The notes under the pieces: generated by a model
Databases searched by the model: none
The model's input: only the letters and a program-made list of their open reading frames with translations
What the model was told of the DNA's origin: nothing
Source: Brevibacterium daeguense
GTDB lineage: Bacteria > Actinomycetota > Actinomycetes > Actinomycetales > Brevibacteriaceae
Assembly (NCBI RefSeq): GCF_021729135.1
Contig: NZ_JAJTWW010000019.1
Span: forward strand, 21,768 to 85,767
Direction of reading: 5' to 3'
DNA length: 64,000 bases
Translations under genes and position numbers: made by a program
Shown: piece after piece, positions 55,072 to 63,903 of the stretch
Position numbering within the stretch: the first letter of the stretch is position 1
Layout: every line of letters begins with the position of its first letter

Positions 55072-56172
55072 GTGAGCGACGACGAGAACACCAAGGACTC
55101 CGCGGGCAACAGTGGTTCAGCTGGCGATCCAGGAAAAAGCCCCGGGCTCACACCCGATCTGGAGGCCGGACTGCACAAGACGCTGGAATCCATCCAACGA
55201 TCGCTTTCGTCTGTCCAGCCACCGAGGTACACGCTGCCCGAGTCCACTCTCAAGAACATCGCTTCCGTGTCTCGAATCGCCGAAGCGCAGCAGGCACAAC
55301 TGGCACAAGTAATCAAACCTCTGCTCAACGCCCAACCGTTCTCCCAAACGCAGGTCGCGATGATCAGCAGCGACATCTTCAAGAGCCATCGCCTGACTCA
55401 GTCCACGCTGAACCGGATTGCATCCCAGCTGAACAGGAACACCGACTTCGGCATCGCGGAGTCTGCCACCAGAGCTGCCAACAGGTTCGTCGCGCAGCAG
55501 ACCTCCTGGCTGCAGAACATCGTTCCGGCCGTCGACGTGATACCCGCCGCCTTCTACCCGCCGAACCTACGCGACATTGACGGCCTGAGGTTCGTGGAGG
55601 TCGAGCAGGTCGTGATGGTTGACGGAATTCCCCTCTACGGTCTGCCGCGCCCGTCTACATCGGAATTGTTGATTCGAGCCGATGGAGCGAGGAAACGACG
55701 TGACATCCTTGGTCGACGCTGGAAGAGCATCTCAACCGACTGTCGGAGGGCAGTCGAGGACTGCGGTTCTGATCGCGTTGCCCCCTACATTCGCTTCGTG
55801 TTGGCTGCGCTCGACGCATTGGAAGCAGGGCACACCGAGGCTGCGCAGGCGCTGGCTGGCTCACTGATCGACACCATCCTCAACGCCTACTTCGGAATCG
55901 ATCGATACAAGTACACGCCCAATAAGCGCACGCGCACAACGGACGCGTACGACGAGTTCAGCGTTCGACAGTTCATCGCCTTCGCGCCCTTGTGGCAGAC
56001 GTACCAGCAGTACTTTCCGACCAATGGCGACAGAGTGCCCATGGCCTTCAACCGCCATGCCACAGCGCACAAGGTGAGCCCTCGTCAGTTCAACCGTCGC
56101 AATGCAGTCCAAGGAATCATGTTCGCCTGTAGCCTGATTTACCGACTCGATGAGGAATCCCCTATATCTTAG
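55072..56172 (+). CDS. Orphan protein with an R-x4-H (HEPN-type) motif
   Basis: A 366-residue soluble protein. The N-terminal 60 residues are Ser/Pro-rich; the middle (about 60-160) is helical; a beta-rich stretch (DGLRFVEVEQVVMVDGIPLYG) follows. The C-terminal half is helical with FVLAALDALEAGHTEAAQALAGSLIDTILN and then FNRHATAHKVS, where Arg328 and His333 form R-H-x3-H, the catalytic motif of HEPN ribonucleases. Similar R-x-x-x-A-H endings occur in Abi-like hypotheticals. A toxin or phage-defence role is a hypothesis only. GTG 55072 has no ribosome site; TAGCCT ends six bases before it. Lower GC than the neighbours. Confidence 0.7.
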   Translation: MSDDENTKDSAGNSGSAGDPGKSPGLTPDLEAGLHKTLESIQRSLSSVQPPRYTLPESTLKNIASVSRIAEAQQAQLAQVIKPLLNAQPFSQTQVAMISSDIFKSHRLTQSTLNRIASQLNRNTDFGIAESATRAANRFVAQQTSWLQNIVPAVDVIPAAFYPPNLRDIDGLRFVEVEQVVMVDGIPLYGLPRPSTSELLIRADGARKRRDILGRRWKSISTDCRRAVEDCGSDRVAPYIRFVLAALDALEAGHTEAAQALAGSLIDTILNAYFGIDRYKYTPNKRTRTTDAYDEFSVRQFIAFAPLWQTYQQYFPTNGDRVPMAFNRHATAHKVSPRQFNRRNAVQGIMFACSLIYRLDEESPIS

Positions 56173-56235
56173 GCAATCGCAAAGGGCTTCCGTCTCGTAG
56201 TCATCTTTTCGACATGTGGGTGCCTGAGTCCTTCC

Positions 56236-56982
56236 TCATCGGAGCTTGATCGCACGAACGGCTCCGAGGGTGAGCAGCACGATCAGCGAGGTCAGTCCGA
56301 GGGCTGTGCCGAGGATCGGCAGCGCGTCGCCTGCGGTGAGTCCGCCGGAGCCGGCAAGGGCCGTGGAGCCGAGGTTCAGTGCCCGCGTGTTGATCGCCTG
56401 GGGCAGCACGTAGCTGAGCGGCCGGAGGGTGTGCGAGGTGACGGTGGCGACGCCGAGGACGCAGCCGAGCAGGCAGATCGCGACGGGTGCGGCGAAGGAC
56501 TTGAGCAGCATCGAGAGCAGCGACTGGATGGCGATGAGTGGCAAGGCGGTGACAATGGAGATGATCCCCACGAGGACGAACTGCCACGGGATCGCCCCGT
56601 CCAAGTGCAGTACCAAGGTGCCGGAGAGCAGTGTGCCGGTGACGAGGACGAGCTGCATGAACGCCACCGGGATCGTGATGGCGGTGATCTTGGCGAGGAC
56701 GAGTCTGATCGGCTGTCGGGTAGTGGTCAGCAGCAGGTTCCAGTTGGTGCCGCGGTGTTCCATCCGCCAGACGGTCGCCGCGAGCAGCCCGATGCCGATG
56801 GAGAAGAACAGCAGCCCGTAGAACAGGGTGACCTGAGAGGTGAAGGACGCCCATCCGGCGTCCAGCGCGTCGCGGTTGTTGGCGAGGTTGATGCTGCCAG
56901 TGGCGACGGCGAGCAGGGGCAGGATGAGCGCGATGAGCCAGGTGGCCGATCGCTTGAGCTTGATCAGTTCAGCGCGGAGCAC
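56236..56982 (-). CDS. ABC transporter permease (lantibiotic-immunity type), second subunit
   Basis: A 248-residue six-TM permease of the LanG/LanE class: starts MLRAELIKLKRSATWLI, then RMEHRGTNWNLLLTTTRQPIRLVLAKI, the conserved cytoplasmic coupling segment. GTG 56982 is used because GAAAGG lies eight bases upstream and the product starts at the conserved LRAELIKLKR. The gap to the preceding permease is five bases. Confidence 0.85.
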   Translation of the reverse strand: MLRAELIKLKRSATWLIALILPLLAVATGSINLANNRDALDAGWASFTSQVTLFYGLLFFSIGIGLLAATVWRMEHRGTNWNLLLTTTRQPIRLVLAKITAITIPVAFMQLVLVTGTLLSGTLVLHLDGAIPWQFVLVGIISIVTALPLIAIQSLLSMLLKSFAAPVAICLLGCVLGVATVTSHTLRPLSYVLPQAINTRALNLGSTALAGSGGLTAGDALPILGTALGLTSLIVLLTLGAVRAIKLR

Positions 56983-56987
56983 GAGAG

Positions 56988-57740
56988 TTACCTTTCGATC
57001 CGGTCCAGGCGGCCGGTGACCAGGGTGAATACAACGCCGACGAGGACGAGGAAGCCAGCGATCCAGGCGTACGGCGGGGTGATGTAGGTGACGCCGGCGC
57101 TGTTCTGACCGGCATGGGAGATCAGCGCGTAGTAGCCCCACGGGATGAATCGGGAGACCGTCGCGGGCACGAGCAGGGCGAACACGGCGAGGAACCCGCC
57201 GAGCATGCCGACGCCGACGCTGATCAGCTGGTTCTCCTCGATCGAGGCGAGCCAGATGTGCAGGGCGAGGAACGCGACGTCCGTGAGGAACAGCAGGGCG
57301 GTGTACCCGATCCAGGGGCCAGGGTCGAGGGGCACTTGGATACCGGCGATCGTTCCGGCACCGATGACGAGCAGCGTTTGAACGATCACTGCCGGCAGCA
57401 GGATCATGCTCAGGGCGGCGAGCTTCGCTCGGCACAGCGTCCCGGGGGAGTATCCGGCGGTCGAGGCCAGCGTCCAGCCGACCCCGGAGTGCTCGATCTC
57501 GGTCTGGCGACTCGCGAGCACGGCGGCAAGGATCGGCGAGGTCATCGCCGCCATCATCGTGTAGGTCAGCAGGAGAGCAGCCCACGGCATCGCCAATGGG
57601 TCGTCGAAGCTGTCGCGGGTTCCACCGGAGAACAGGGATGCGCTCGACAGGGCGGCGACAACGACGACCAGGATCGTGAGGACCAGGCCCGAGCGCAGGC
57701 GTCGCATCTTGCAGAACTCGAGGCGAATCGCCCGGATCAC
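56988..57740 (-). CDS. ABC transporter permease, first subunit
   Basis: A 250-residue six-TM permease starting MIRAIRLEFCKMRRLRSGL, with RQTEIEHSGVGWTLASTAGYSPGTLCRAKL as the coupling region. GTG 57740 overlaps the ATPase stop by four bases. The pair of permeases resembles LanE/LanG or the NsrFP-type transporters that expel antimicrobial peptides from the membrane. Confidence 0.85.
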   Translation of the reverse strand: MIRAIRLEFCKMRRLRSGLVLTILVVVVAALSSASLFSGGTRDSFDDPLAMPWAALLLTYTMMAAMTSPILAAVLASRQTEIEHSGVGWTLASTAGYSPGTLCRAKLAALSMILLPAVIVQTLLVIGAGTIAGIQVPLDPGPWIGYTALLFLTDVAFLALHIWLASIEENQLISVGVGMLGGFLAVFALLVPATVSRFIPWGYYALISHAGQNSAGVTYITPPYAWIAGFLVLVGVVFTLVTGRLDRIER

Positions 57741-58636
57741 AGCAGACCTCCACGTCCCGTGAGATCCATGAACACGTCCTCCAGGCTCTGCTGGACTCGG
57801 CGCACCTCGTGGATCGGGACCCCGGCAACCGCCAGCCGGTGGACGACCTTCGCGGTCTGGTCCTTGTCGATCCCACTGATCCGGATGCCCTCCGGAAGCG
57901 GGACTGCCGTGATGGCCTGCGCCAAGGCTGCCTCGGGGTCCGGGGTCTCGATGATGAGATCGGGCACGGAGTGCTCGAAGAGCTGGTCGCGGGTGCCTTG
58001 GAAAATCATCTTCCCGCTGGAGAGGATCCCCAGCACGCTGGCCATCTTGTCGATCTCGGCGAGCTGGTGGCTGGAGACCATGATCGAGATCCCGCGCCCG
58101 GCGAGATCGACCAGCAGGGTCCTGATCTCCTCGATCCCGGCAGGGTCGAGCCCGTTCGTCGGCTCGTCGAGGATGAGCAGCTCAGGATCCCGTGCCAGCG
58201 CCATGGCGATGCCGAGGCGCTGCTTCATGCCCAGGGAATAGTTGCGGACGAGCTTGTGCTGGTGCTCGGTGAGCCGCACGGTTCCCAGTGCCTGGTCGAT
58301 CTGGGTGGTGGACAAGTCGAGCATGTCCTGGACGATGCGCATGTTCTCCCGCCCGGTGAGATGGCCGTAGCCGGGCGGAGCCTCGATCATCGACCCGATT
58401 GACGGCAGCAGCTGAGTTCGGGAGGCCCGCGTGAGGGGCTGCCCGAGGATCTCGATGTCGCCGCTGGTCGGCTGGGTGAGACCCAGCAGCATCTTCATCG
58501 TGGTCGACTTGCCCGAGCCGTTCGGGCCGAGGAACCCGTACACGTGCCCCTCCGGGACGTGCAGGTCGAGCGAGTCGACCGCGGTGTGGGACTTAAAGGT
58601 CTTGGTCAGGCCGCGGGTAGTGATGACGGCGCTCAT
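57737..58636 (-). CDS. ABC transporter ATPase (lantibiotic-immunity type)
   Basis: A 299-residue ATPase with Walker A GPNGSGKST, signature NYSLGMKQRLGIAMAL, Walker B LLILDEPTNGLDP, and H-loop SSHQL. A C-terminal extension of about 75 residues (EGIRISGIDKDQTAKVVHRL...) is typical of LanF/BcrA ATPases. ATG 58636 overlaps the stop of a ten-codon leader ORF. Divergent from the histidine kinase gene. Confidence 0.9.
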   Translation of the reverse strand: MSAVITTRGLTKTFKSHTAVDSLDLHVPEGHVYGFLGPNGSGKSTTMKMLLGLTQPTSGDIEILGQPLTRASRTQLLPSIGSMIEAPPGYGHLTGRENMRIVQDMLDLSTTQIDQALGTVRLTEHQHKLVRNYSLGMKQRLGIAMALARDPELLILDEPTNGLDPAGIEEIRTLLVDLAGRGISIMVSSHQLAEIDKMASVLGILSSGKMIFQGTRDQLFEHSVPDLIIETPDPEAALAQAITAVPLPEGIRISGIDKDQTAKVVHRLAVAGVPIHEVRRVQQSLEDVFMDLTGRGGLL

Positions 58637-58665
58637 ACGGGCGTGGCTTCTGTCGTGTGATTCAT
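58633..58665 (-). other. Ten-residue leader ORF before the ABC ATPase gene
   Basis: ATG 58665 with GGAAGG six bases upstream opens MNHTTEATPV and stops at TGA 58635-58633, overlapping the ATPase ATG (ATGA). The main gene has no good ribosome site of its own, so translation may be delivered by the leader. Not previously annotated by size; expression is inference. Confidence 0.45.
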
Positions 58666-58700
58666 ACCTTCCACGATCCCCGGCTCGGGCGATCAGCAGA

Positions 58701-58742
58701 TCGTGCCGCGGCACGAGACCGCGCTTCATACCGCGGTATGAA
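58701..58742. promoter_or_regulatory. Two tandem palindromes centred on CCGCGG
   Basis: TCGTGCCGCGGCACGA (58701-58716) and TTCATACCGCGGTATGAA (58725-58742) are both perfect palindromes, with centres 25 bp apart. They lie between the ABC ATPase and the kinase genes and are likely sites for the NarL-type regulator at 59986. Confidence 0.75.
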
Positions 58743-58777
58743 CCCTCGACAAACCGCCCGACTTAGCATGGAATGAA

Positions 58778-59989
58778 ATGGAATCCTTCACGCTCGCCAC
58801 CGTCGCTGAACGGTTCCCGCCCGTGCTTCGCGCCCACCCGTGGCTCCTCGATGCCGTTCTCGCAGTCCTGGTTGTCGCGATCGGCGCGATCAGCAGCCCT
58901 GGATTGTCGCTGGAAACGCCGTTGCAGGTGCTCTACACCGGCATCGTGATCGGCAGCGCTGCGGCCCTGGTCGTTCGCCGCACCCGTCCGCGCGCTGCAC
59001 TGGCCGCGATCGGGGTCCTGCTGCTGGTGCATCTCGTCGCCGGGATCGAGCTCGGCATCTGCGTGGCGACGATCTGCGCGATCGTCGCCTACACGACGCA
59101 GACTCAGCTCGACCCGCCGGGGCGCCGGATCTTCCTGGCCGCCGTCTACGCCGGCACGGTCATCGCGATCATGACCGCACCGATAGCGACATCGGGCATC
59201 GGGATCCGGGACCGACTGGTCGCCGCCGCCGTTGCGCTGGCGGTGCTGACCCTGGCAGTGCTGACTGGTGTGGTCCGTCGGCAGCGACGCTCGCGCTACG
59301 ACGCCGCAGTCGAGAGGGCCGCGATGCTCCAAGCCCAGCAGGAGACCCAACGACGTCTGGCCGTCATCGAGGAGCGCAACCGGATCGCCCGTGAGATGCA
59401 CGACATCATCGGCCACTCGCTCAATGCCATCGCCGTCCAAGCAGAGGGCGTCCGCCACGTGCTGGGCAGTGACGTCGACCGCGCCGATCAGGCACTGGCC
59501 GACATCGGGAGTCTGAGCCGACGCGCCGTCGACGACGTGCGCGACCTCATCGACGTCCTTGCCGCCGAGGACGCAGATGCTCCTACCCGGCCCGCGCCCA
59601 CGGTCCGTGACATCCCCGAGCTCATCGACTCCCTGCACTACACGCACACCGCGATCCGGCTGCGCATCGACGGGGAACCCGACACGGTGCCCGAGCATCT
59701 CGGGCTGACCGTCTACCGGATCGTCCAGGAGGGACTGACCAACGCCCTCAAGCACGCCGAAGGCGCACCCGTCACAGTCACCATCACGATTCACGCCCGG
59801 GAGGTCGAGCTGATGATCCTCAACACCGCAGGTCGGGCAGCACCCGCCCAGGGCCGATCCACCGGAGGGCACGGAATCGTCGGCATGCAGGAACGCGCCC
59901 GGGCCCACGGCGGTTTCCTCGACGCCGGACCCGACCCCACCACCGGCGGCTGGCGGGTCAGTGCGAAGCTGCCGTGGGCGCGCGCATGA
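58778..59989 (+). CDS. DesK/NarX-type sensor histidine kinase
   Basis: A 403-residue kinase with about five TMs in the first 165 residues, a HisKA_3 dimerisation helix REMHDIIGHSLNAI (His208), and HATPase_c with GLTNALKHAEGA and GGHGIVGMQERA. This class pairs with NarL-type regulators. The gene is divergent from the ABC operon and its stop overlaps the regulator's ATG. TAGCAT (58764-58769) lies eight bases before the ATG. Confidence 0.9.
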   Translation: MESFTLATVAERFPPVLRAHPWLLDAVLAVLVVAIGAISSPGLSLETPLQVLYTGIVIGSAAALVVRRTRPRAALAAIGVLLLVHLVAGIELGICVATICAIVAYTTQTQLDPPGRRIFLAAVYAGTVIAIMTAPIATSGIGIRDRLVAAAVALAVLTLAVLTGVVRRQRRSRYDAAVERAAMLQAQQETQRRLAVIEERNRIAREMHDIIGHSLNAIAVQAEGVRHVLGSDVDRADQALADIGSLSRRAVDDVRDLIDVLAAEDADAPTRPAPTVRDIPELIDSLHYTHTAIRLRIDGEPDTVPEHLGLTVYRIVQEGLTNALKHAEGAPVTVTITIHAREVELMILNTAGRAAPAQGRSTGGHGIVGMQERARAHGGFLDAGPDPTTGGWRVSAKLPWARA

Positions 59990-60651
59990 TCACCATCGGA
60001 CTCGCCGACGACGAGCCCCTGTTCACCGCGGGGCTGGCCATGATCCTCGACGCCCAGCCCGACATGGCCGTGCTCTGGCAGGCGATCGACGGTGCCGACG
60101 CCCTCCGACACCACCACCAGGAGCAGCCCGACATCCTGCTGCTGGACATCCAAATGCCGACCCTGGACGGCCTCGCCGCAACCCAACAGCTCATCACGGC
60201 CGGGACCCGCAGCAAGATCATCATCCTGACCACCTTCGACAGGGACGAATACGTGCTCACCGCCGTGGAGGCCGGAGCCGCCGGCTTCCTCGTCAAGAAC
60301 ACCCCACCCGACCACTTGACCGAAGCAATCCGCAGCGTGCACCGCGGCGACGCGGTGATCTCACCCGGACCCACGCGCCGGCTCTTCGCTGCCTTCCGAC
60401 TCGGGCCAGCCACACGGCCGTCAGCGCCGTCGACGATGGACGAACGTGCCGTCTCCGAGCTCACGGCGCGGGAACGCGACATCCTCGTCCTGATCGCCGA
60501 CGGGCGAACGAACCAAGAGATCTGCGATGAATTGTGGCTGTCCATGCCGACCGTCAAGACCCACATCGGCAACCTGCTCGCCAAGACCAGTGCACGAGAC
60601 CGCGTGCAACTCGTCCTGTTCGCCCTCAGAAACGGACTCGCGGCGGTCTGA
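59986..60651 (+). CDS. NarL-family response regulator
   Basis: A 221-residue regulator. The receiver has the acidic pair ADDEP (Asp8/Asp9) and phosphoacceptor Asp54 (LLLDIQMP); the LuxR-type HTH has LTARERDILVLIADGRTNQEICDELWLSMPTVKTHIGNLLAKT. ATG 59986 overlaps the kinase stop (ATGA). It probably activates the divergent ABC operon through the CCGCGG palindromes. Confidence 0.93.
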   Translation: MITIGLADDEPLFTAGLAMILDAQPDMAVLWQAIDGADALRHHHQEQPDILLLDIQMPTLDGLAATQQLITAGTRSKIIILTTFDRDEYVLTAVEAGAAGFLVKNTPPDHLTEAIRSVHRGDAVISPGPTRRLFAAFRLGPATRPSAPSTMDERAVSELTARERDILVLIADGRTNQEICDELWLSMPTVKTHIGNLLAKTSARDRVQLVLFALRNGLAAV

Positions 60652-60882
60652 AACCAGTCAGAATCCCCAAGCACAACACGTTCCTACGTCTCCCGGACAT
60701 CAGATGGCGCGTCCGTCGTGGTCCCCGACAGCGATGACCCCCGCAGCATCATGGTCGGAGGACTGAACCGCATTGCGTCGGGGGCTTGAACGAGGCGGCG
60801 ACCATGATCGCTTGGATCTTCCTCAATGCCTTGTGTCCCGGCCTCCGGTCATCGCTTCACCACCGGGGCACGATAAGTCGAG

Positions 60883-62409
60883 TCATTGAGCCGCCGCGCG
60901 GCGAGCAGTTCGCAGCCAGGCGAGGAACCCGAGTGTAGCAACTGCCGAGCTGATCGCGAGGGCGAGTCCGAGGCGGTCGGTGTTCGCGTAGGCGTCGGTC
61001 CACACGAACACGGCGGCCGGCCAGATCGGAGTGTCGGTCATGTGCTCAGTGGCGGCGATGGAGCCGAAGGCGAATGCGGCGAGTGTGAGGACCAGGGCTG
61101 CTCCAGGCCCGTATCGGGCGGTCAGGCTCAGATTAACGGTCAGCGCCGCCACACCTGTGGTTCCTGCCAGCAGCGCGAACGCCGGGGCCTCCGGTCCCTG
61201 AATGAAGATCGTGCCCACCATCAGCACAGCGATCAGCTGGATCGCTGCAATGAGGACGACCGAGGTGGCGAGGCGGTTCGTCGATGTGCGGGTGGCGAGG
61301 ATTCGCCAGGCGTCGCGGTGACCGTTCCAGGTGGTGATCGCGAGTATGCACGCACCGAACGGGACCACGACGTAGGAGATCCAGCCGCGCAGGTAGAACT
61401 CGCGGATGCCGGACTGGGTCCACACGAGGGTGATGAGCACGAAGCTGACGATGATCAGTGCCAAGCCCCACGGGATCGGCGTGCGCCGCAGGGCGGAGAC
61501 GAGCGCAAGGTCGACGTTTCGACGGACGAGACGATTCCCGGAACGACCGGCTCCGGGCAGGGCGGTCCGTTTCCCGTCCGACTCCGCGCGGCGATCTTCG
61601 CGGGAGCGCCTGATTCGCGGCCTGCGAATCCCGAAGCGCACGGCCGGCAGTGCCGACCACAGCAGCAGCACCAACACCGTGGCGATGGCCGATGCGAGGA
61701 TTGGTTCCCACGGTGACCAGTCGTGGATGGGTGAGTCGGGGGCGAGGCGCACCCCGTTCTGGTGGATGCCGAGCAGAGGGAGGCTGGCGCGGACTGACCA
61801 GGTCCAGGGTTGCAGCAGCCAGCTTTCGGTCTCGCCCAGGAGCGTACCTGCGGCCTGCCAGGCGATACCGACGAGGAGTGTGGGCAGGAAACCGACCAGG
61901 CCGGCTAGTCCGAGCGCGACCGCCGCGGGGAACAGGGAGAGCAGCCACTGTGCCAGCGCCAGGGTGAGCACCTCGCCGATTGGCGGGTCGGTGAGCCCTG
62001 CTGTCAGGCCGATGAGGACGGCGGGGACCGTCACGGCGAGCGCCAGCAGGCCCAGGAGCACAGCGATGACCGTGAACCGGGCCAGGAGCGCTGTGTGATG
62101 GGCGATCGGCCGCCACAGCATGCCGCCCTCTCGGGCACGGGTCTCACGGGCGACGCTGAGTGCTGCAGTCATCACCGCAAACGGGACGAGCAGCGCTGTG
62201 TGGTAAAGGGCGTGCCAGAAGAACAGCGACTCCCAGTCAGTGACGCCTCCGGTTGCTGTGGCCACCCAGCTTGCGGCCTGGAGGACGCCGATGGCGAGAC
62301 CGGCGACCGGAACCCAGGTGGCCGCGCTGCGCCGAGTTCGAAGAAGTTCGGCCGCCAGGGCGGGGCGGAATCCGATCAGGGACTGCGAGGTGAGGTGCGT
62401 GGCGCTCAT
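60883..62409 (-). CDS. Fused ABC transporter permease
   Basis: A 508-residue protein with about twelve TMs, made of two six-TM halves joined by a basic cytoplasmic linker (about 255-300, RRPRIRRSREDRR). The N half has ARETRAREGGMLWRPIAHHTALLARF as coupling region; the C half has RRTPIPWGLALIIVSFVLITL and NGHRDAWRILATRTSTNRLATS. The neighbouring module encodes the two halves separately. Its ATG overlaps the ATPase stop (ATGA). Confidence 0.85.
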   Translation of the reverse strand: MSATHLTSQSLIGFRPALAAELLRTRRSAATWVPVAGLAIGVLQAASWVATATGGVTDWESLFFWHALYHTALLVPFAVMTAALSVARETRAREGGMLWRPIAHHTALLARFTVIAVLLGLLALAVTVPAVLIGLTAGLTDPPIGEVLTLALAQWLLSLFPAAVALGLAGLVGFLPTLLVGIAWQAAGTLLGETESWLLQPWTWSVRASLPLLGIHQNGVRLAPDSPIHDWSPWEPILASAIATVLVLLLWSALPAVRFGIRRPRIRRSREDRRAESDGKRTALPGAGRSGNRLVRRNVDLALVSALRRTPIPWGLALIIVSFVLITLVWTQSGIREFYLRGWISYVVVPFGACILAITTWNGHRDAWRILATRTSTNRLATSVVLIAAIQLIAVLMVGTIFIQGPEAPAFALLAGTTGVAALTVNLSLTARYGPGAALVLTLAAFAFGSIAATEHMTDTPIWPAAVFVWTDAYANTDRLGLALAISSAVATLGFLAWLRTARRAAAQ

Positions 62410-63122
62410 GCCGTGGCCTGCCGGGTTGCGCGGAAGTATTCCTGTTCCAGCTCACCGGCGGGCGCGAGGTCGCCAAGGGGTCCTTCGTATACCAGTCGGC
62501 CGCGGGACAGGATGCCGATGTCGTCGGCCAGGCGGGTGACTTCGCCGAGCTGGTGGCTGCTGATGAGCACCGTGGTCCCGCGGTGGGCGAGCCGGCGGAT
62601 CAGCTCGCGCAGCTCGTGGATGCCGTCGGGGTCGAGCCCGTTCTGCGGTTCGTCGAGCACGAGCACGCGGGGGTCTCCCAGGAGGGCGATGCCCAGCGCG
62701 AGGCGGGCCTTCATCCCGGTGGAGAAGCTGCGTGCGCGCTTCCTGCCGGTGTCGTGAAGGCCGACCTTCTCCAGGGTGCGGGAGATTGTTTCAGCGTCGT
62801 TGCCGACCAGCCTGGCATGGACTCGGAGGTTCTCGCGGGCGGACAGGTGCCCGTAGAGGGCAGGCCCGTCGATCGATGCTCCCACCGCGGAGAGCGACGC
62901 TCGACGGAACGGCTCACTGAGGAGATAGGTGGTGCCGGAATCGGCGGGGAGCAGGCCCAGCATGATCTTCAGCGCTGTGGATTTTCCCGCGCCGTTGGGG
63001 CCGAGCAGGGCGTAAACGCGACCAGGTTCGACGGTGAGATTCAGGTCGTGCAGGACAGTGTTGCGGCCGAAGGCCTTGCTGAGGCTGCGGCAGCCGAGCA
63101 TCGGCAGGTGTGGTGTGGTCAT
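62406..63122 (-). CDS. ABC transporter ATPase of the second module
   Basis: A 238-residue ATPase with Walker A GPNGAGKST, signature SFSTGMKARLALGIAL, Walker B VLVLDEPQNGLDP, and H-loop SSHQL. It lacks the long C-terminal extension of the first module's ATPase. It probably forms a dimer on the fused permease. Confidence 0.9.
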   Translation of the reverse strand: MTTPHLPMLGCRSLSKAFGRNTVLHDLNLTVEPGRVYALLGPNGAGKSTALKIMLGLLPADSGTTYLLSEPFRRASLSAVGASIDGPALYGHLSARENLRVHARLVGNDAETISRTLEKVGLHDTGRKRARSFSTGMKARLALGIALLGDPRVLVLDEPQNGLDPDGIHELRELIRRLAHRGTTVLISSHQLGEVTRLADDIGILSRGRLVYEGPLGDLAPAGELEQEYFRATRQATA

Positions 63123-63222
63123 GCGTCCAGCTCATCAAGGTCCCGACCGCGCTGTCTTCCTGCTGGGGCGCGAGATCGTCGCCGGCCTGGGCCGCGGGTC
63201 TCCTTCTCAGGGAGGACCGCGC

Positions 63223-63903
63223 TCAGCGAGGATCGGGGAGTTCGATGCTGCCGTGACCGCTGACCAGCCCGAGGCTGTGGGCGAGGATGACCAAGGCGAT
63301 CCGGTCGCGGGCTGCGAGTTTGGTGAGAAGACTGCTGACATGGGTCTTGACGGTCGTCTCCGCGATGTACAGCTCCGCTGCGATCTCGGAGTTCGACAGC
63401 CCCCGCGCCACCAACCGCCACACCTCCGTTTCGCGCCCGGTCAGCCCGGCGGGGACGCGGGACGGGGTGGTGCCGGCCTCGCGCGTGATCTTCTCGAGCA
63501 AGTGCGGGGCTGACTGGGGATCGATCACTGCCTGCCCCCGGTGAAGCGACCGGATCGCTTTCAGCACCGTCTTGGGCTCGGAGTCCTTGAGGAGGAAGCC
63601 GCGGGCACCCGCCGCGACCGCCCCGATGACCAGGTCGTCCACGTTGAACGTCGTCAGGACGAGGACCCGTGGCAGCGGGCCGGCGGCCGTCAGCCGCCGG
63701 GTCGCCTCGACGCCGTCGAGCACCGGCATCCGAATATCCATCAGCATCACATCGATGGAGGTTTCCGCCGCGAGCTCGACGGCGGTCTGGCCGTCACCCG
63801 CGGTGGCGACGACGCTCAGGTCCTCTTCGTTGTCGATCAGCGCGGCGAATGCCTGCACCAGTAACGGTTGGTCATCGACCACCGCAACCCGGATGGGCGT
63901 CAT
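63223..63903 (-). CDS. NarL-family response regulator of the second module
   Basis: A 226-residue regulator with VVDDQP (Asp10/Asp11), phosphoacceptor Asp56 (MLMDIRMP), and LuxR HTH LTGRETEVWRLVARGLSNSEIAAELYIAETTVKTHVSSLLTKL. A 100-bp gap separates it from the ATPase gene, so a second promoter may lie there. Its ATG overlaps the stop of a kinase gene that leaves the window. Confidence 0.93.
   Translation of the reverse strand: MTPIRVAVVDDQPLLVQAFAALIDNEEDLSVVATAGDGQTAVELAAETSIDVMLMDIRMPVLDGVEATRRLTAAGPLPRVLVLTTFNVDDLVIGAVAAGARGFLLKDSEPKTVLKAIRSLHRGQAVIDPQSAPHLLEKITREAGTTPSRVPAGLTGRETEVWRLVARGLSNSEIAAELYIAETTVKTHVSSLLTKLAARDRIALVILAHSLGLVSGHGSIELPDPR

Noticed and set aside
49964..56200. The island as an integrative element with tRNA target, integrase or insertion sequences
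   Set aside because: No tRNA, integrase, transposase or terminal inverted repeats were seen, and no matching direct repeats at the edges.
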